Positions 6,945 to 15,296 of a stretch of 47,911 nucleotides of DNA are shown here, one piece after another. Numbering within the stretch: the first letter of the stretch is position 1; every line of letters begins with the position of its first letter. The translations under genes were made by a program, and so were the position numbers. This stretch comes from Mordavella massiliensis. GTDB lineage: Bacteria > Bacillota > Clostridia > Lachnospirales > Lachnospiraceae. The notes under the pieces are model-generated. The model had not been told where the DNA came from. It saw only the letters and a program-made list of their open reading frames with translations, and did no database searches. The DNA is taken from positions 1-47,911 of the forward strand of contig NZ_JACJKS010000018.1 in assembly GCF_016901695.1 (NCBI RefSeq), given 5' to 3'.

Positions 6945-7856
6945 TCACCGATTCCTGAGGCCGGTGTTCTCCGAGCCGCGCACTTCCTCGTGATAAAAGT
7001 AATCCACGATGACCGGATGCCCCGGCTCTGCCCGGCCGTAGGGGAGTTCGTTGTCCACAAAGGGACAATCATATTCTCTCGCAAGGCGCTCTGCCCGCTC
7101 CTCCAACTCCCGGAAATAGCCCCTGTCTCCTCTGGTATAGATGGCGTTGTACAGCGGCATGAGGTCAGGGTATTTCTCCTGAATATAGGCCAGGATGTCT
7201 TTTTTGAAGCCGCCCCGCAAATTCAGATTTTCCAGCCACACCAGGTCGCACTGGCCTTTCACCCGGTGGGAGATGGCCTCGAAATCCGTGATACCGGGAA
7301 AAACCGGAGCGATAAAGCACACGGTGCGGATGCCTGCATCATAGACCTGCTTCATGGCGTCCAACCGCCGCTGGATGCTGACGGCATTGTCCATGTCATT
7401 TTTGAAACCCTCATCCAGCGTGTTAATCGACCAGGAAACAGTGACTTTTCCCATCTCTTTCAGCAAGTCGATGTCCCGCACCACCAAGTCGGATTTGGTA
7501 CAGATCAGAATCTCCGCGCCGCTGCCTTTCAGCTGCTCCAACAGCCTGCGGGTATTGCCGAACTGCTCCTCCTGAGGCAGGTATCCGTCTGTCACCGAGC
7601 CGATGACTACACGCTGCCCGGCATACTTCCGGGGATTTTTAATGGCAGGCCAGTGTTTCACATCCAGAAAGGTGCCCCATGGTTCGGTATGCCCGGTAAA
7701 TCGCTTCATAAACGAGGCGTAGCAGTACTTACAGCCGTGGGTGCAGCCTACATAGGGGTTCACCGAATAGCCGCCCACTGGAAGGGTGGATTTGGTCATG
7801 ATGTTTTTCGTTTCCACATCCCGGATCAGGACACCGCTTTCCACTATTTCCGCCAT
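6945..7856 (-). CDS. SPL-family radical SAM protein (radical SAM pair, second member)
   Basis: The likely start is the ATG at 7856 (MAEIVESG) with GGAGG upstream; it overlaps the end of the preceding gene by 13 bp. The ~303-residue protein has the radical SAM cluster motif CTHGCKYC (CxxxCxxC) near residue 33-40, as in spore-photoproduct-lyase-like enzymes, and conserved downstream segments (VTDGYLPQEE, ILICTKSDLVVRD). It is encoded directly after another radical SAM gene, an arrangement seen as a mobile 'radical SAM pair'. Substrate unknown; SPL-like repair or modification of nucleic acid is a guess from the family name only. The operon is divergent from an HxlR regulator. Confidence 0.8.
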   Translation of the reverse strand: MAEIVESGVLIRDVETKNIMTKSTLPVGGYSVNPYVGCTHGCKYCYASFMKRFTGHTEPWGTFLDVKHWPAIKNPRKYAGQRVVIGSVTDGYLPQEEQFGNTRRLLEQLKGSGAEILICTKSDLVVRDIDLLKEMGKVTVSWSINTLDEGFKNDMDNAVSIQRRLDAMKQVYDAGIRTVCFIAPVFPGITDFEAISHRVKGQCDLVWLENLNLRGGFKKDILAYIQEKYPDLMPLYNAIYTRGDRGYFRELEERAERLAREYDCPFVDNELPYGRAEPGHPVIVDYFYHEEVRGSENTGLRNR

Positions 7857-8533
7857 GCTTTCTGTTCCTCCAATACCCGGCAGAAGGCCGGGGGCAGCTC
7901 TTGTGTCATGCTTTCCTCGCCAATGATAGGAAGCAGATCTTCCTTCATGAACACAGGAGTACCAAGTGCGTGAGCCTGATGAGTCAAATTCCACACCCAC
8001 TCCGGTTTGGAGACGGCCTTGCCCTTCCTGCGTCCAGTCTCAGTACCAATGACGATCCATTCGATGCCAGTGAGGTCTACTGTACCGATGTTGTCAAACA
8101 TGGGTTCAAAGGTCACATGGTAATGCCCGCCGCAGATGTGCTCCCGTAAAGTCTGGATGCGGCCTTTCTCCCTGCTGGAAGTCACAGTCACGCCGAACCA
8201 GGCATTGTCTAATGGGGTGGAAAAGACGATGTCCTCCGGCCGCTTGGTCAAGAACAGATACTGGTGCTGTGGATTTTCAGCCATTTTGGAAAATACCTGA
8301 TCTCGCCACTCTGTCTGCCAGTGAGCAAAATCGCTCATGCCGGTGAGCAGGAAATTTTGAGGACGCTTCTTCTCCATCAGCCGCAGCTTACCTGGGAAGA
8401 ACTCCGGCTTTTCAAAGTCATCGATCATGTGGAACCGGCGGACATTGTTTCTGGCGTAGCAGTAGCTGCAGCCAATGGGACAGCCGATCACCAGATTCAT
8501 ATTCTGAATACAGTCCTTGATGCAGATGGCCAC
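7844..8533 (-). CDS. Phage Gp37/Gp68-type (DUF5131) radical SAM protein (pair, first member)
   Basis: A 229-residue protein with a CxxxCxxC cluster motif near its N-terminus (GCPIGCSYCYARN) and the DUF5131 landmarks QYLFLTKRPE, WFGVTVTS and IGTETG. The start is a GTG at 8533 with GGAGG about 11 bp upstream. It overlaps the SPL-like gene downstream by 13 bp, so the two radical SAM proteins are probably made together and may act together. The Gp37/Gp68 family occurs in phages and mobile elements; its reaction is not established to my knowledge. The flavin-reductase-like gene 28 bp upstream could supply electrons. Confidence 0.8.
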   Translation of the reverse strand: MAICIKDCIQNMNLVIGCPIGCSYCYARNNVRRFHMIDDFEKPEFFPGKLRLMEKKRPQNFLLTGMSDFAHWQTEWRDQVFSKMAENPQHQYLFLTKRPEDIVFSTPLDNAWFGVTVTSSREKGRIQTLREHICGGHYHVTFEPMFDNIGTVDLTGIEWIVIGTETGRRKGKAVSKPEWVWNLTHQAHALGTPVFMKEDLLPIIGEESMTQELPPAFCRVLEEQKAWRK

Positions 8534-8561
8534 CGCTGACGCCTCCTTCCTGCTTTAAGAT

Positions 8562-9065
8562 TCAACCTTCTGCCGCAGATGCGACCTTTCCAAAGCCGTT
8601 CCAAGCATACAGACCTTTCTTGTCCTCATCGCCCAGGAACTTTTCCACCTGGCAGATGTGCAGGATGTGGTCGCCCACCTCCACGGACTGCTGCAGGGTC
8701 GCCGCCATAGCCAGCCGGGTGTCCGCTGGAATCTGAATGTCGCTGCCGTCCACCGACTTCATTTCGATGTGATTTTCGGACACCTTGTTTAACTTGGCGC
8801 CGGTGGAGGTGCCGCAGGCCATCACTGCGCCAGCCAGACTTTCACCGGGGACCGTGACGATGACTTTTCCAGTCTCCCGCACACGCTTGCCGGTGTGGGA
8901 CTGCTTTCCGGCGGCGAATCCCACCATCGGCGGGTTGAAAGAGAGATAGGAGACAAAGCAGATGGGGGCCAGGTTGGTGGTGCCATCTTCATTCAAAGAA
9001 CAGATCAAAGTCAGCGGATTGGGGGAAGAATAGACAGTGGCCGCCATAATGTTCAGTTCTCTCAT
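8562..9065 (-). CDS. Flavin reductase family protein
   Basis: A 167-residue FMN-binding split-barrel protein of the flavin reductase (DIM6/NTAB) family; conserved pieces are LNEDGTTNLAPICFVSYLS and PPMVGFAAGKQSHTGK. A ribosome-binding site (AAAGGA) precedes the ATG. It is the first gene of the minus-strand operon that continues into the two radical SAM genes. In such families the protein binds FMN and either reduces flavin with NAD(P)H or acts as a redox partner. Here it may provide reducing equivalents to the radical SAM enzymes, which is inference from position. Confidence 0.8.
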   Translation of the reverse strand: MRELNIMAATVYSSPNPLTLICSLNEDGTTNLAPICFVSYLSFNPPMVGFAAGKQSHTGKRVRETGKVIVTVPGESLAGAVMACGTSTGAKLNKVSENHIEMKSVDGSDIQIPADTRLAMAATLQQSVEVGDHILHICQVEKFLGDEDKKGLYAWNGFGKVASAAEG

Positions 9066-9126
9066 CGTGTTTCATCCTTTCAGAGTGATTTGGAGATTGA
9101 CATATCCAGCTTCTGCTGGTACAATT

Positions 9127-9157
9127 ATTATACTTGATTGTCATAATAAATCAAGTA
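9127..9157. promoter_or_regulatory. Promoter and inverted-repeat operator between flavin reductase and hxlR-like gene
   Basis: On the minus strand TTGATT (plus 9149-9154) and TATAAT (plus 9127-9132) with a 16-bp spacer form the promoter of the flavin reductase/radical SAM operon. A perfect inverted repeat TACTTGATT/AATCAAGTA (9131-9139 and 9149-9157) covers both hexamers. A bound HxlR dimer would block this promoter. A second spaced repeat GTAC...GTAC (9155-9173) lies on the side of the regulator gene. Confidence 0.65.
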
Positions 9158-9215
9158 CGCAAATTGTTTGTACCTGGTATCAAAAACAATACCTGTCTAA
9201 AGTGGGGAATCAACA

Positions 9216-9569
9216 ATGACTTACGAGGAATTCAAAGAAAAGGTAAGCGACGTCATTCTTACGGAGAGTGGCAATTGCCCTGTTATGCCGGTGGTGCAGA
9301 TGCTGCAGGGTAAGTGGAAGCTCCAGATCCTCTATGAGCTGTGCATCAAGTCTCCCATGCGGTTTGGCGAACTCAAAAAGCTGCTCAAGCCCATCACCAA
9401 TACGGCGCTAACCAATGCGCTCAAAGAATTGGAAAAGGATGAACTGGTGCAGCGCATTCAATATAATGAGATGCCGCTGCGGGTGGAGTATTCCCTCACA
9501 GAGAAAGGGCAGGACTTATTGCCAGTGTTTTATGCTATTTCACAGTGGGGGATGAAATACATTCCATAA
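9216..9569 (+). CDS. HxlR family winged-helix regulator
   Basis: A 117-residue protein with the HxlR fold: an N-terminal Cys (SGNCPVMPVVQML), GKWKLQILYEL, RFGELKKLL, then the wing VEYSLTEKG. It is transcribed divergently from the flavin reductase/radical SAM operon, with a palindromic operator over that promoter, so it most likely represses it. The single Cys near residue 20 is the position used for redox or aldehyde sensing in some HxlR/YodB relatives; sensing here is not proven. A strong terminator follows the stop. Confidence 0.9.
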   Translation: MTYEEFKEKVSDVILTESGNCPVMPVVQMLQGKWKLQILYELCIKSPMRFGELKKLLKPITNTALTNALKELEKDELVQRIQYNEMPLRVEYSLTEKGQDLLPVFYAISQWGMKYIP

Positions 9570-9575
9570 TAGTAA

Positions 9576-9606
9576 AGGGGACGGAAACCTTCCGCCCCCT
9601 TTTTTA
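9576..9606 (+). terminator. Terminator of the hxlR-like gene
   Basis: GGGGACGGAA pairs with TTCCGCCCC around a 3-nt loop, followed by a T run (TTTTTT). Confidence 0.75.
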
Positions 9607-9708
9607 ATGGCTATGTTAGACATGTGTGTTGCTAACGAAAAGGTACATATAATTTTCTGTTATATGCACCCTCTCATATAAGTATTCAGTTCACCAAATT
9701 GGATTTGG

Positions 9709-10638
9709 TCAAATTTGAATTATTGCTTCCACAAACTGGTTTGCCTTTTCTGTATGAATACCGTGACCGCAATCAAATCGCTGGATTTTCATATTTTCAA
9801 TCAAGGAATTGACTCTCTGCAAATCTTCATCAGACAATGCACCTTGCAACAAACCATTTTCACCAATCGTTGTGTTTGCTTTCATAAACAGAGTTTTGCA
9901 TTTGATTTTAGAAAGAAGGTCATTGTAATCAACAGTATCATTGAACGAATCGTTATAAAAGGCTTCTCCAAAATGGGGGTCGTAATATTGCAGGCCATTA
10001 AAGCCTTCTAAAAACTTTTTAGGCCAAAACAGAACTTTCAGATTTTTATCGGGATGTTTGGTTCGGTATTTCAATGCAAAACCACTCAGTTTTTCTCTGA
10101 CAGTTTCTCTGGATTCATCAGGAAAGAAATTCCAGCAATACTGATTCTTGAAATAGTAATAGACGAAATCCTTTTCCTCATCCTGTAAAAGGAAATTATG
10201 GCAGACAGAGGATAAATCCTTGTAATTGTATGTATTGTATCTTCTTTCGCCCCAGCTTGAGAAGAACGGAGGGTCTTCCAATATTAGTTTGATGCATCTG
10301 GGAGATTGTGCTGCAATGTATGCTGCAATCAGTCCACCCGATGAATGACCCAACACGGCAACAGAATCACAAATCACATTTTCAATAAAGTCTATGATGT
10401 CGTTTCCGATACTGACCAGATTATATTTTTCTGGATTGTGGGAACTCTTTCCGTGTCCGTAATAATCTACCAGATACACATGATAGTGCTTTGCGAGCTT
10501 TGTAACAACATTATCGAAGCTACAAGAGTTTGTCCCTTGGGCATGAAGCAGTAATAATTTGTTTTTTGCGGTTCCAACCTCATAGTAGTTCAAAATACTG
10601 CTATCATCAATTTTATACTGTGCATTATGAATCTTCAT
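9709..10638 (-). CDS. Alpha/beta hydrolase
   Basis: A 309-residue alpha/beta hydrolase. The nucleophile elbow is GHSSG (Ser near residue 99), the oxyanion region is LLLLHAQGTNS, and a C-terminal His lies in CGHGIHTE. The DYYGHGKSS segment is typical of the family. The substrate cannot be inferred. GAGGTGAG precedes the ATG. It stands alone between the HxlR cassette and a transposase fragment, and its A/T-rich codon use differs from the radical SAM cassette, so it is probably a separate acquisition. Confidence 0.8.
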   Translation of the reverse strand: MKIHNAQYKIDDSSILNYYEVGTAKNKLLLLHAQGTNSCSFDNVVTKLAKHYHVYLVDYYGHGKSSHNPEKYNLVSIGNDIIDFIENVICDSVAVLGHSSGGLIAAYIAAQSPRCIKLILEDPPFFSSWGERRYNTYNYKDLSSVCHNFLLQDEEKDFVYYYFKNQYCWNFFPDESRETVREKLSGFALKYRTKHPDKNLKVLFWPKKFLEGFNGLQYYDPHFGEAFYNDSFNDTVDYNDLLSKIKCKTLFMKANTTIGENGLLQGALSDEDLQRVNSLIENMKIQRFDCGHGIHTEKANQFVEAIIQI

Positions 10639-10726
10639 GTTGTATACTCACCTCTTCGAATTCAAGTTTGTCTAACTGTTTCTATCTATATAGACGGAAA
10701 AATCAGCAAAAGTTCCATATTTCAGC

Positions 10727-10963
10727 CTAAAATGCCTTTGTTGCACGAACATCTGCTTGTGTATATGTAATTGTACTCGAAAAACTGTCTAAAATCAATC
10801 TTCTGCCCTTTTCGGTACGGTCAACCCTACGGTTTTTCTCACACCAGTTAAACCAATACATATAGTGGCCCAAATACTTGGTGGCAACTCCGTTGAATGG
10901 TCTAATCCAAGTCTTTATCTTGCTGTGCATTGAATTGATATTGTCCTCTCTCAAGAACAACAC
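10727..10963 (-). mobile_element. C-terminal fragment of an IS1595/ISXO2-type transposase
   Basis: About 78 codons reading SMHSKIKTWIRPFNGVATKY and LGHYMYWFNWCEKNR match the C-terminal part of IS1595-family DDE transposases. The catalytic N-terminal two thirds and terminal inverted repeats are missing. It is inactive debris ending beside the chimeric ORF at 11000. Confidence 0.7.
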
Positions 10964-10999
10964 ACAGGTCTAACATAGCCTTTTTAATAAAATTGATTC

Positions 11000-11764
11000 T
11001 TATTCAAGCATCTCATGCCCCGTCTGGAATTTGAATGTCAGCTGTCCGTCCCGGTGGACGGTTACAGTGTCGATGACCGTGAGCCAAAGCCGGTCATCAA
11101 ACTCCGTGAGGGACTCTCCGTACTCCGCCAGTTCGAACATAAAGCCGCCAATGTCCTCGGCCTTGGCTTCCCGCTGGGCTTTTGCCGCCTGGAGCTTCTC
11201 CAGCCTGACCTTGGCGGTTTCGTACCGCTCTGCCAGACCGTTGTACCGTTCCAGGTAAGTGGCCTGGTCCTGTGCCGTAGTGGAATTCTCCTCAATGCAC
11301 CGCTTGGTCAGCTCGGCCACCACCTCCATTTCGGAAAGGAGCGCCGCTATCTCGCTGTCCAGGGAGCCGGTGTCGGTGAGCGCCGCCTGCATGGTGCGGC
11401 ACTCATCCAGCAGCCGCTCTTTGTCCGACACCAGCGCATTGAAGGCATCCAGGAACCGGGCCTTAATCTCCTCCTCAGTCAGGTGCGGTGTGGGATGGTA
11501 GATGATATCTTTTTTGTAAAAGCAGTCGTAATCAAAACGGTTCAGCAGCTTGGTGACGGTATTGGGCGGAGTGGCATTGTCACCGATTGCCGCCAGCAAT
11601 TCCGTTGCCGAGCCCGACCAATATTTCCGGCTTTCGATAAACGGGATTATCTTCCGAAGAAAAGGGTGTTTATCGGTCAGTATCAGCTCGCTTTTACTCG
11701 GTATCTCTCCGAGTATTTCCGCCACAAGTCTTTCGCCCTTTGTCATCTCTTTCAAAGCTGTCAC
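11000..11764 (-). CDS. Chimeric ORF: helicase/primase-like N-part joined to serine recombinase C-terminus
   Basis: A 254-residue open frame starting at GTG 11764 behind AGGAAGGA. Residues 1 to ~78 (ending TPPNTVTKLLNRF) resemble the tail of a DUF3987/RepA-type replication protein from integrative elements. From ~84 on (IIYHPTPHLTEEEIKARFL) it reads as the C-terminal coiled coil and end domain of a large serine recombinase (TVIDTVTVHRDGQLTFKF at the end). The catalytic resolvase domain is missing. This is most simply a deletion junction that fused two truncated genes in frame, so it is probably not functional, although it remains open and has a start signal. Confidence 0.6.
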   Translation of the reverse strand: MTALKEMTKGERLVAEILGEIPSKSELILTDKHPFLRKIIPFIESRKYWSGSATELLAAIGDNATPPNTVTKLLNRFDYDCFYKKDIIYHPTPHLTEEEIKARFLDAFNALVSDKERLLDECRTMQAALTDTGSLDSEIAALLSEMEVVAELTKRCIEENSTTAQDQATYLERYNGLAERYETAKVRLEKLQAAKAQREAKAEDIGGFMFELAEYGESLTEFDDRLWLTVIDTVTVHRDGQLTFKFQTGHEMLE

Positions 11765-12315
11765 TTCCTTCCTCGTTTGCAGTGGTAAATGTGCACCGCT
11801 TTACCCGAATGTTGTTTTTCTATGCCTGCCCCGGAGTCTCACCGCAGCGTTGTTTTGCTCATTCCCCACGGAGGGAAGTCATCGCAAAATCATATCCCAT
11901 TCGGACGGTCATTCAGTTGTAACCGGCTTTTGGGCAACAAAAAAAGCCGGCACATCAATGCGCACCGACTTGGCAAAAGGGTAGACTACCCCCCCCTTTG
12001 TGAAGGTTGGTTTCACATCAATGTAACCGGCTTTGAAATTCAAAGTCGAAACTGTCTTTTACGCTTGACCTCCGCCGACAGTTCGGGGCGGATTCGGAAG
12101 CGGCGGTATTTTCTCTTAGCATACCGCAGGCGTTATCCGGCTTTCAGCCGTCCTTTCAATCCACTGTGAAAACAGTATTCAGTTGTAACTCTGCTACAAG
12201 AGCAATTTACATTATATGCGACTGAACATCTGTTTGTCAAGACTTTTCGTGACGGTTTTTTTGAAAAGTCATATAACATCCGCAATCCGTGACTGCCGAG
12301 CATTTATTTCCGGCG
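11765..12315. other. Degraded mobile-element sequence without an intact gene
   Basis: No convincing gene. The motif AACCGGCTTT or TCCGGCTTT recurs near 11921, 12028 and 12137. A minus-strand frame near 12068-12155 encodes a very basic stretch (KRKYRRFRIRPELSAEVKRK) that could be a relic of a small plasmid or mobilisation protein. The rest is unexplained. Confidence 0.5.
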
Positions 12316-12789
12316 TCATTCATTGATTTTTCGCTTATGCTGTATATGTATTCCGATATGCCCAATTCCCAAAATAACCGCCGAAAGAATCAGCCATAGT
12401 ACCTTGCCGTAAATACCCAGCAGAATGAAAGCGGCGACTGGCAGTGTTGCGCCTGCAAGAGGTATACCGAGAAATCCACTGTAAAAATCGCTGAGTTTTC
12501 GGTTACTGCGAAAATAGCGTATCCACCATAGCTCATACAAAACCATCATAAGTGCAGCGGCAATCAACCACCACGACCATACCGTCCATTTATGCAGATT
12601 AAAATCAGAAAAAATTAACGCACAGCAACAGGTCAGCACCTCTCCGAGACGTTCAAATGCCAGTAAAATTTTGTTCTCATTCTCCGAAGTATATCCTTGC
12701 GGCAGGTTTTTCGTCCAAATAATATTTGGGATAAAGAGCGCCGACAGAAAGAGTAACCCTACATAAGAAAATCCAAGATGACCGTTCAT
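12316..12789 (-). CDS. Small integral membrane protein, unknown function
   Basis: A 157-residue protein with four or five hydrophobic segments (about 8-22, 46-62, 70-88, 107-125, 129-148) and a basic C-terminus (HKRKINE). I do not recognise the family. Its start overlaps the flavodoxin gene stop by 4 bp (ATGA), making it the third gene of the tetR-flavodoxin operon. It may be a membrane partner of the flavodoxin-like protein. Confidence 0.7.
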   Translation of the reverse strand: MNGHLGFSYVGLLFLSALFIPNIIWTKNLPQGYTSENENKILLAFERLGEVLTCCCALIFSDFNLHKWTVWSWWLIAAALMMVLYELWWIRYFRSNRKLSDFYSGFLGIPLAGATLPVAAFILLGIYGKVLWLILSAVILGIGHIGIHIQHKRKINE

Positions 12790-13328
12790 CGGCGTTCCTC
12801 CCCGAGAACAAAATCAGCAAGCGGCTCAATATATTCTTTTGAGGTATGGTCATAAGATGTATTCAGAGCTTTCAGCATTTCTTTCTCGTATTCGCTTTTC
12901 TCTTTTTTTCGTTTTACCATAGCGGCAAACACCTTCATCATCAGCTTGTCACCAAAAGGCATATTTTCATAGCGCAGTCCGCCCTGCATATAAAAATGGG
13001 GAACTTTATCCATCTCTTCTGTTGTAAGATTATTTTTCCAAGCTTCTTCTATCATCTCTGTTGCCGAATTAGGCGTAGCTCCGGTAGCGAAAACAATCAG
13101 CTTTTCCGCCGTACTTTTCTCGAAAAGAGCTTTTGCATTTTTCAGTCCGTCCACAAATCCGGCATGAAACCGTCCGCCGAAAATAATGGTTTTGTATTCC
13201 GACATTGTCTCTGCGGAAACTTTTTTCAACTCCACGGCGGAGCAGTTCAGCTTTTCGGCAATCCATTCGGCATATTGCTTGGTAAAGCCCGTGACGCTCT
13301 TATAAACTACTAAGATCTGCTTATTCAT
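12786..13328 (-). CDS. Flavodoxin domain-containing protein
   Basis: A 180-residue protein of the flavodoxin/protoporphyrinogen-oxidase-like (HemG) type. The N-terminal FMN phosphate loop reads VVYKSVTGFTKQYAEWIAE and the central strand IIFGGRFHAGFVDG. It would bind FMN and carry electrons in the cytoplasm; partner unknown. It overlaps the TetR gene upstream by 8 bp and the membrane protein gene downstream by 4 bp, so the three are one transcript controlled by the TetR protein. Confidence 0.85.
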   Translation of the reverse strand: MNKQILVVYKSVTGFTKQYAEWIAEKLNCSAVELKKVSAETMSEYKTIIFGGRFHAGFVDGLKNAKALFEKSTAEKLIVFATGATPNSATEMIEEAWKNNLTTEEMDKVPHFYMQGGLRYENMPFGDKLMMKVFAAMVKRKKEKSEYEKEMLKALNTSYDHTSKEYIEPLADFVLGEERR

Positions 13329-13893
13329 TTCTATTGTCCTCCAATGCTTGTTTCAAAAATGCTTCATAAGCCAGCTCCTGCTGGTTGAAAATTTCAGCTT
13401 CGGAAATTGAGGAAGAGGTGACGGAGTAAATTGTTCCGATACCAATGGTATAAATCAGCATATTCAGGTGCAGCCGCTTTGCCGCAGAAATGGAAATATT
13501 TAGATTTTCTGCAATTATTTTTGAAACATTCGGATTGGTTTCCGAACAGTAAATGTCATCAAGAGAGGAAACATTTTTTCGTTCCTGAAACAGATACATT
13601 CTGAAAATATGAGGTTCATTTTTTGCAATCTGAATATATGCGTGTCCGGTGCTGCGGAACAGGTCGTTTCTGTCAACGGTTTTTCCGACTTCCGCCAGAA
13701 TAAAGGTCCTTGCTTTTTCTGCAACGTCATTCTTCAGTCCGTCCATATTTTTGCAGTAGCTGTAAATCGGCTGTACGGAACAGCCCAATTTCTCCGCAAT
13801 GGTTTTTACAGTCGCTTTTTCAATTCCGTCCTTTCGGGCTATCTCAAAGGCGGCGTCCACTACCATTTCTTTTGTTATCCTTTGCTTTGGCAT
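13321..13893 (-). CDS. TetR/AcrR family regulator (flavodoxin operon)
   Basis: A 190-residue TetR-type repressor. The N-terminal helix-turn-helix (residues ~5-50) reads VVDAAFEIARKDGIEKATVK then AEKLGCSVQPIYSYCKNMDG. The C-terminal part is the variable ligand domain. It leads an operon with the flavodoxin and membrane protein genes. Its own promoter carries a long spaced palindrome, so autorepression is likely. The inducer is unknown. Confidence 0.85.
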   Translation of the reverse strand: MPKQRITKEMVVDAAFEIARKDGIEKATVKTIAEKLGCSVQPIYSYCKNMDGLKNDVAEKARTFILAEVGKTVDRNDLFRSTGHAYIQIAKNEPHIFRMYLFQERKNVSSLDDIYCSETNPNVSKIIAENLNISISAAKRLHLNMLIYTIGIGTIYSVTSSSISEAEIFNQQELAYEAFLKQALEDNRNE

Positions 13894-13919
13894 AGTCGTC
13901 CCTCCATAAAAAATATAGT

Positions 13920-13972
13920 TATGTAAACTTATTATATAACTCTATTTTACATAGACACAGGATAAAAGTCAA
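13920..13972 (-). promoter_or_regulatory. Promoter and TetR operator of the flavodoxin operon
   Basis: On the minus strand TTGACT (plus 13967-13972) and TAAAAT (plus 13944-13949) are 17 bp apart. Arms TATGTAAA (13920-13927) and TTTACATA (13946-13953) form an inverted repeat overlapping the -10, a plausible operator for the adjacent TetR protein. Confidence 0.65.
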
Positions 13973-13993
13973 GGAAGATTTTTCAATCTTGCA

Positions 13994-14707
13994 TTAGTAC
14001 GGTCGCTTTTTGTCCAGCCAGCCTTGCTCTGCCCAATATTTGCCGTCGAGGTATTCGGGATCAGCTTTATGTAAGGACTTTTGCATTTTACGACAGAAAG
14101 AAAACTTAAGTTTTGTAATCAAATTTGTATGTGCAGGTTTGGTATAGTCGATGCGTGAAAATTCCCGTGAAAGCTTTTCTATCTTTTTTGTCAGTTCCGT
14201 TTGCTTCTTTTGGGAAAGCTTATCCCAGATAATATTACCCATTAAAGCTCCGGTAAAAATACCGATTTTAGAAATGCCCCACCAAGATAAGCTGTGCTTT
14301 ATATCTTTTGCCGCAGATTTTGCACCGGCACCTAAACACTGTGTAATGATGACCGCACGTTTCCCGAACATTTCAGGAGCAGGGCGGTGCGGCAGCCAGC
14401 GGTAAGCAAAATGGTCGAGGAGATTTTTAATTGCGCCGGTTGCGTGAAACACATAAGCAGGAGAGGTCATTACAATTAAGTCTGCTTCCAAGAGCGATCT
14501 ATCAATTCTTTCGATGTATTCTGCGTCTTTACAAGCCTTTTCGCCCTTTAAGATGCAGTTTGTGCAGCCGACACAGAAATTGGGGCAATCCTTTGGGAGA
14601 TAGTATTCCGTAATGTTTGCCTTATTTTTAAACTCCGCTAAAAACATCTCTTTCAAGCGGTAGGTTACACCTCGTTTTTCCGTTGCGTTTATAACCGTTA
14701 TTTTCAT
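13994..14707 (-). CDS. NAD(P)H-dependent FMN reductase / iron-sulfur flavoprotein-like
   Basis: The ATG at 14707 (MKITVINATEKRG) is chosen because GGAGGT lies 6 bp upstream and it overlaps the TetR stop as ATGA. The 237-residue protein has the flavodoxin-like FMN fold and a Cys cluster NFCVGCTNCILKGEKAC near residues 45-60, as in clostridial iron-sulfur flavoproteins and related NAD(P)H oxidoreductases, followed by VMTSPAYVFHATGAIKNLLD. It would transfer electrons to an unknown acceptor. The C-terminal ~60 residues are basic and less typical. It is the second gene of its own tetR operon. Confidence 0.8.
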   Translation of the reverse strand: MKITVINATEKRGVTYRLKEMFLAEFKNKANITEYYLPKDCPNFCVGCTNCILKGEKACKDAEYIERIDRSLLEADLIVMTSPAYVFHATGAIKNLLDHFAYRWLPHRPAPEMFGKRAVIITQCLGAGAKSAAKDIKHSLSWWGISKIGIFTGALMGNIIWDKLSQKKQTELTKKIEKLSREFSRIDYTKPAHTNLITKLKFSFCRKMQKSLHKADPEYLDGKYWAEQGWLDKKRPY

Positions 14708-15282
14708 TCTGATACCTCCAAAATATCGTGCAGAATTTGCGTGTGCCACGCCTTGCGGTTTTCCTTTTTACTTAAATCAATATCAAGTATTGTCGAGGTC
14801 GTTTCATACCGAAGAAATGTCTGCTGCATAACCGAAATCAAGCAAAAAGTCTTTCTTTTTACGGTGCTTTCGTCCCAATCAGGACGGCAGGCAGCGACAA
14901 GAGGAAGATATGCGGCATAAGTTCTGTAAGTGTTGTCATTTTCCTTCGGTGACTGCATATCGGTAAGAACAGAAATTTTGGAAATGGCATAATGTTCAAA
15001 CAGAAAATCAAGCGTCATATTACCGAGACACTTCAACTTTTCAAAAGGAGTAAAACCATCTGTTTTTTCTCGTATATTCTGAAAATGCTCGACTGTTCCG
15101 TTTATCATACGCTCAATACATTGCTTGATAAGTTTATCTTTGTTTCCAAAATGATAATTGACAAGCCCTAATCCAACGCCTGCTCTTTTGCATATCTCAC
15201 GGACTGTAACTTCTTCTAAATGTTCCCCTTTTTCCTCAATGAGTTTAATCGTTGCCTGTATGATTGCTTCTTTATTATCCAC
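14704..15282 (-). CDS. TetR/AcrR family regulator (FMN reductase operon)
   Basis: The start is taken as GTG 15282 (VDNKEAIIQATIKLIEEKG), since AGGAGGT lies 6 bp upstream; an ATG seven codons earlier would put the ribosome-binding site inside the gene. The ~192-residue protein has a TetR helix-turn-helix (TVREICKRAGVGLGLVNYHF, then GNKDKLI). Two palindromes sit on its promoter. It is coupled to the FMN reductase gene by a 4-bp overlap and probably represses both. Confidence 0.85.
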   Translation of the reverse strand: MDNKEAIIQATIKLIEEKGEHLEEVTVREICKRAGVGLGLVNYHFGNKDKLIKQCIERMINGTVEHFQNIREKTDGFTPFEKLKCLGNMTLDFLFEHYAISKISVLTDMQSPKENDNTYRTYAAYLPLVAACRPDWDESTVKRKTFCLISVMQQTFLRYETTSTILDIDLSKKENRKAWHTQILHDILEVSE

Positions 15283-15296
15283 ACTGTACCTCCTAT

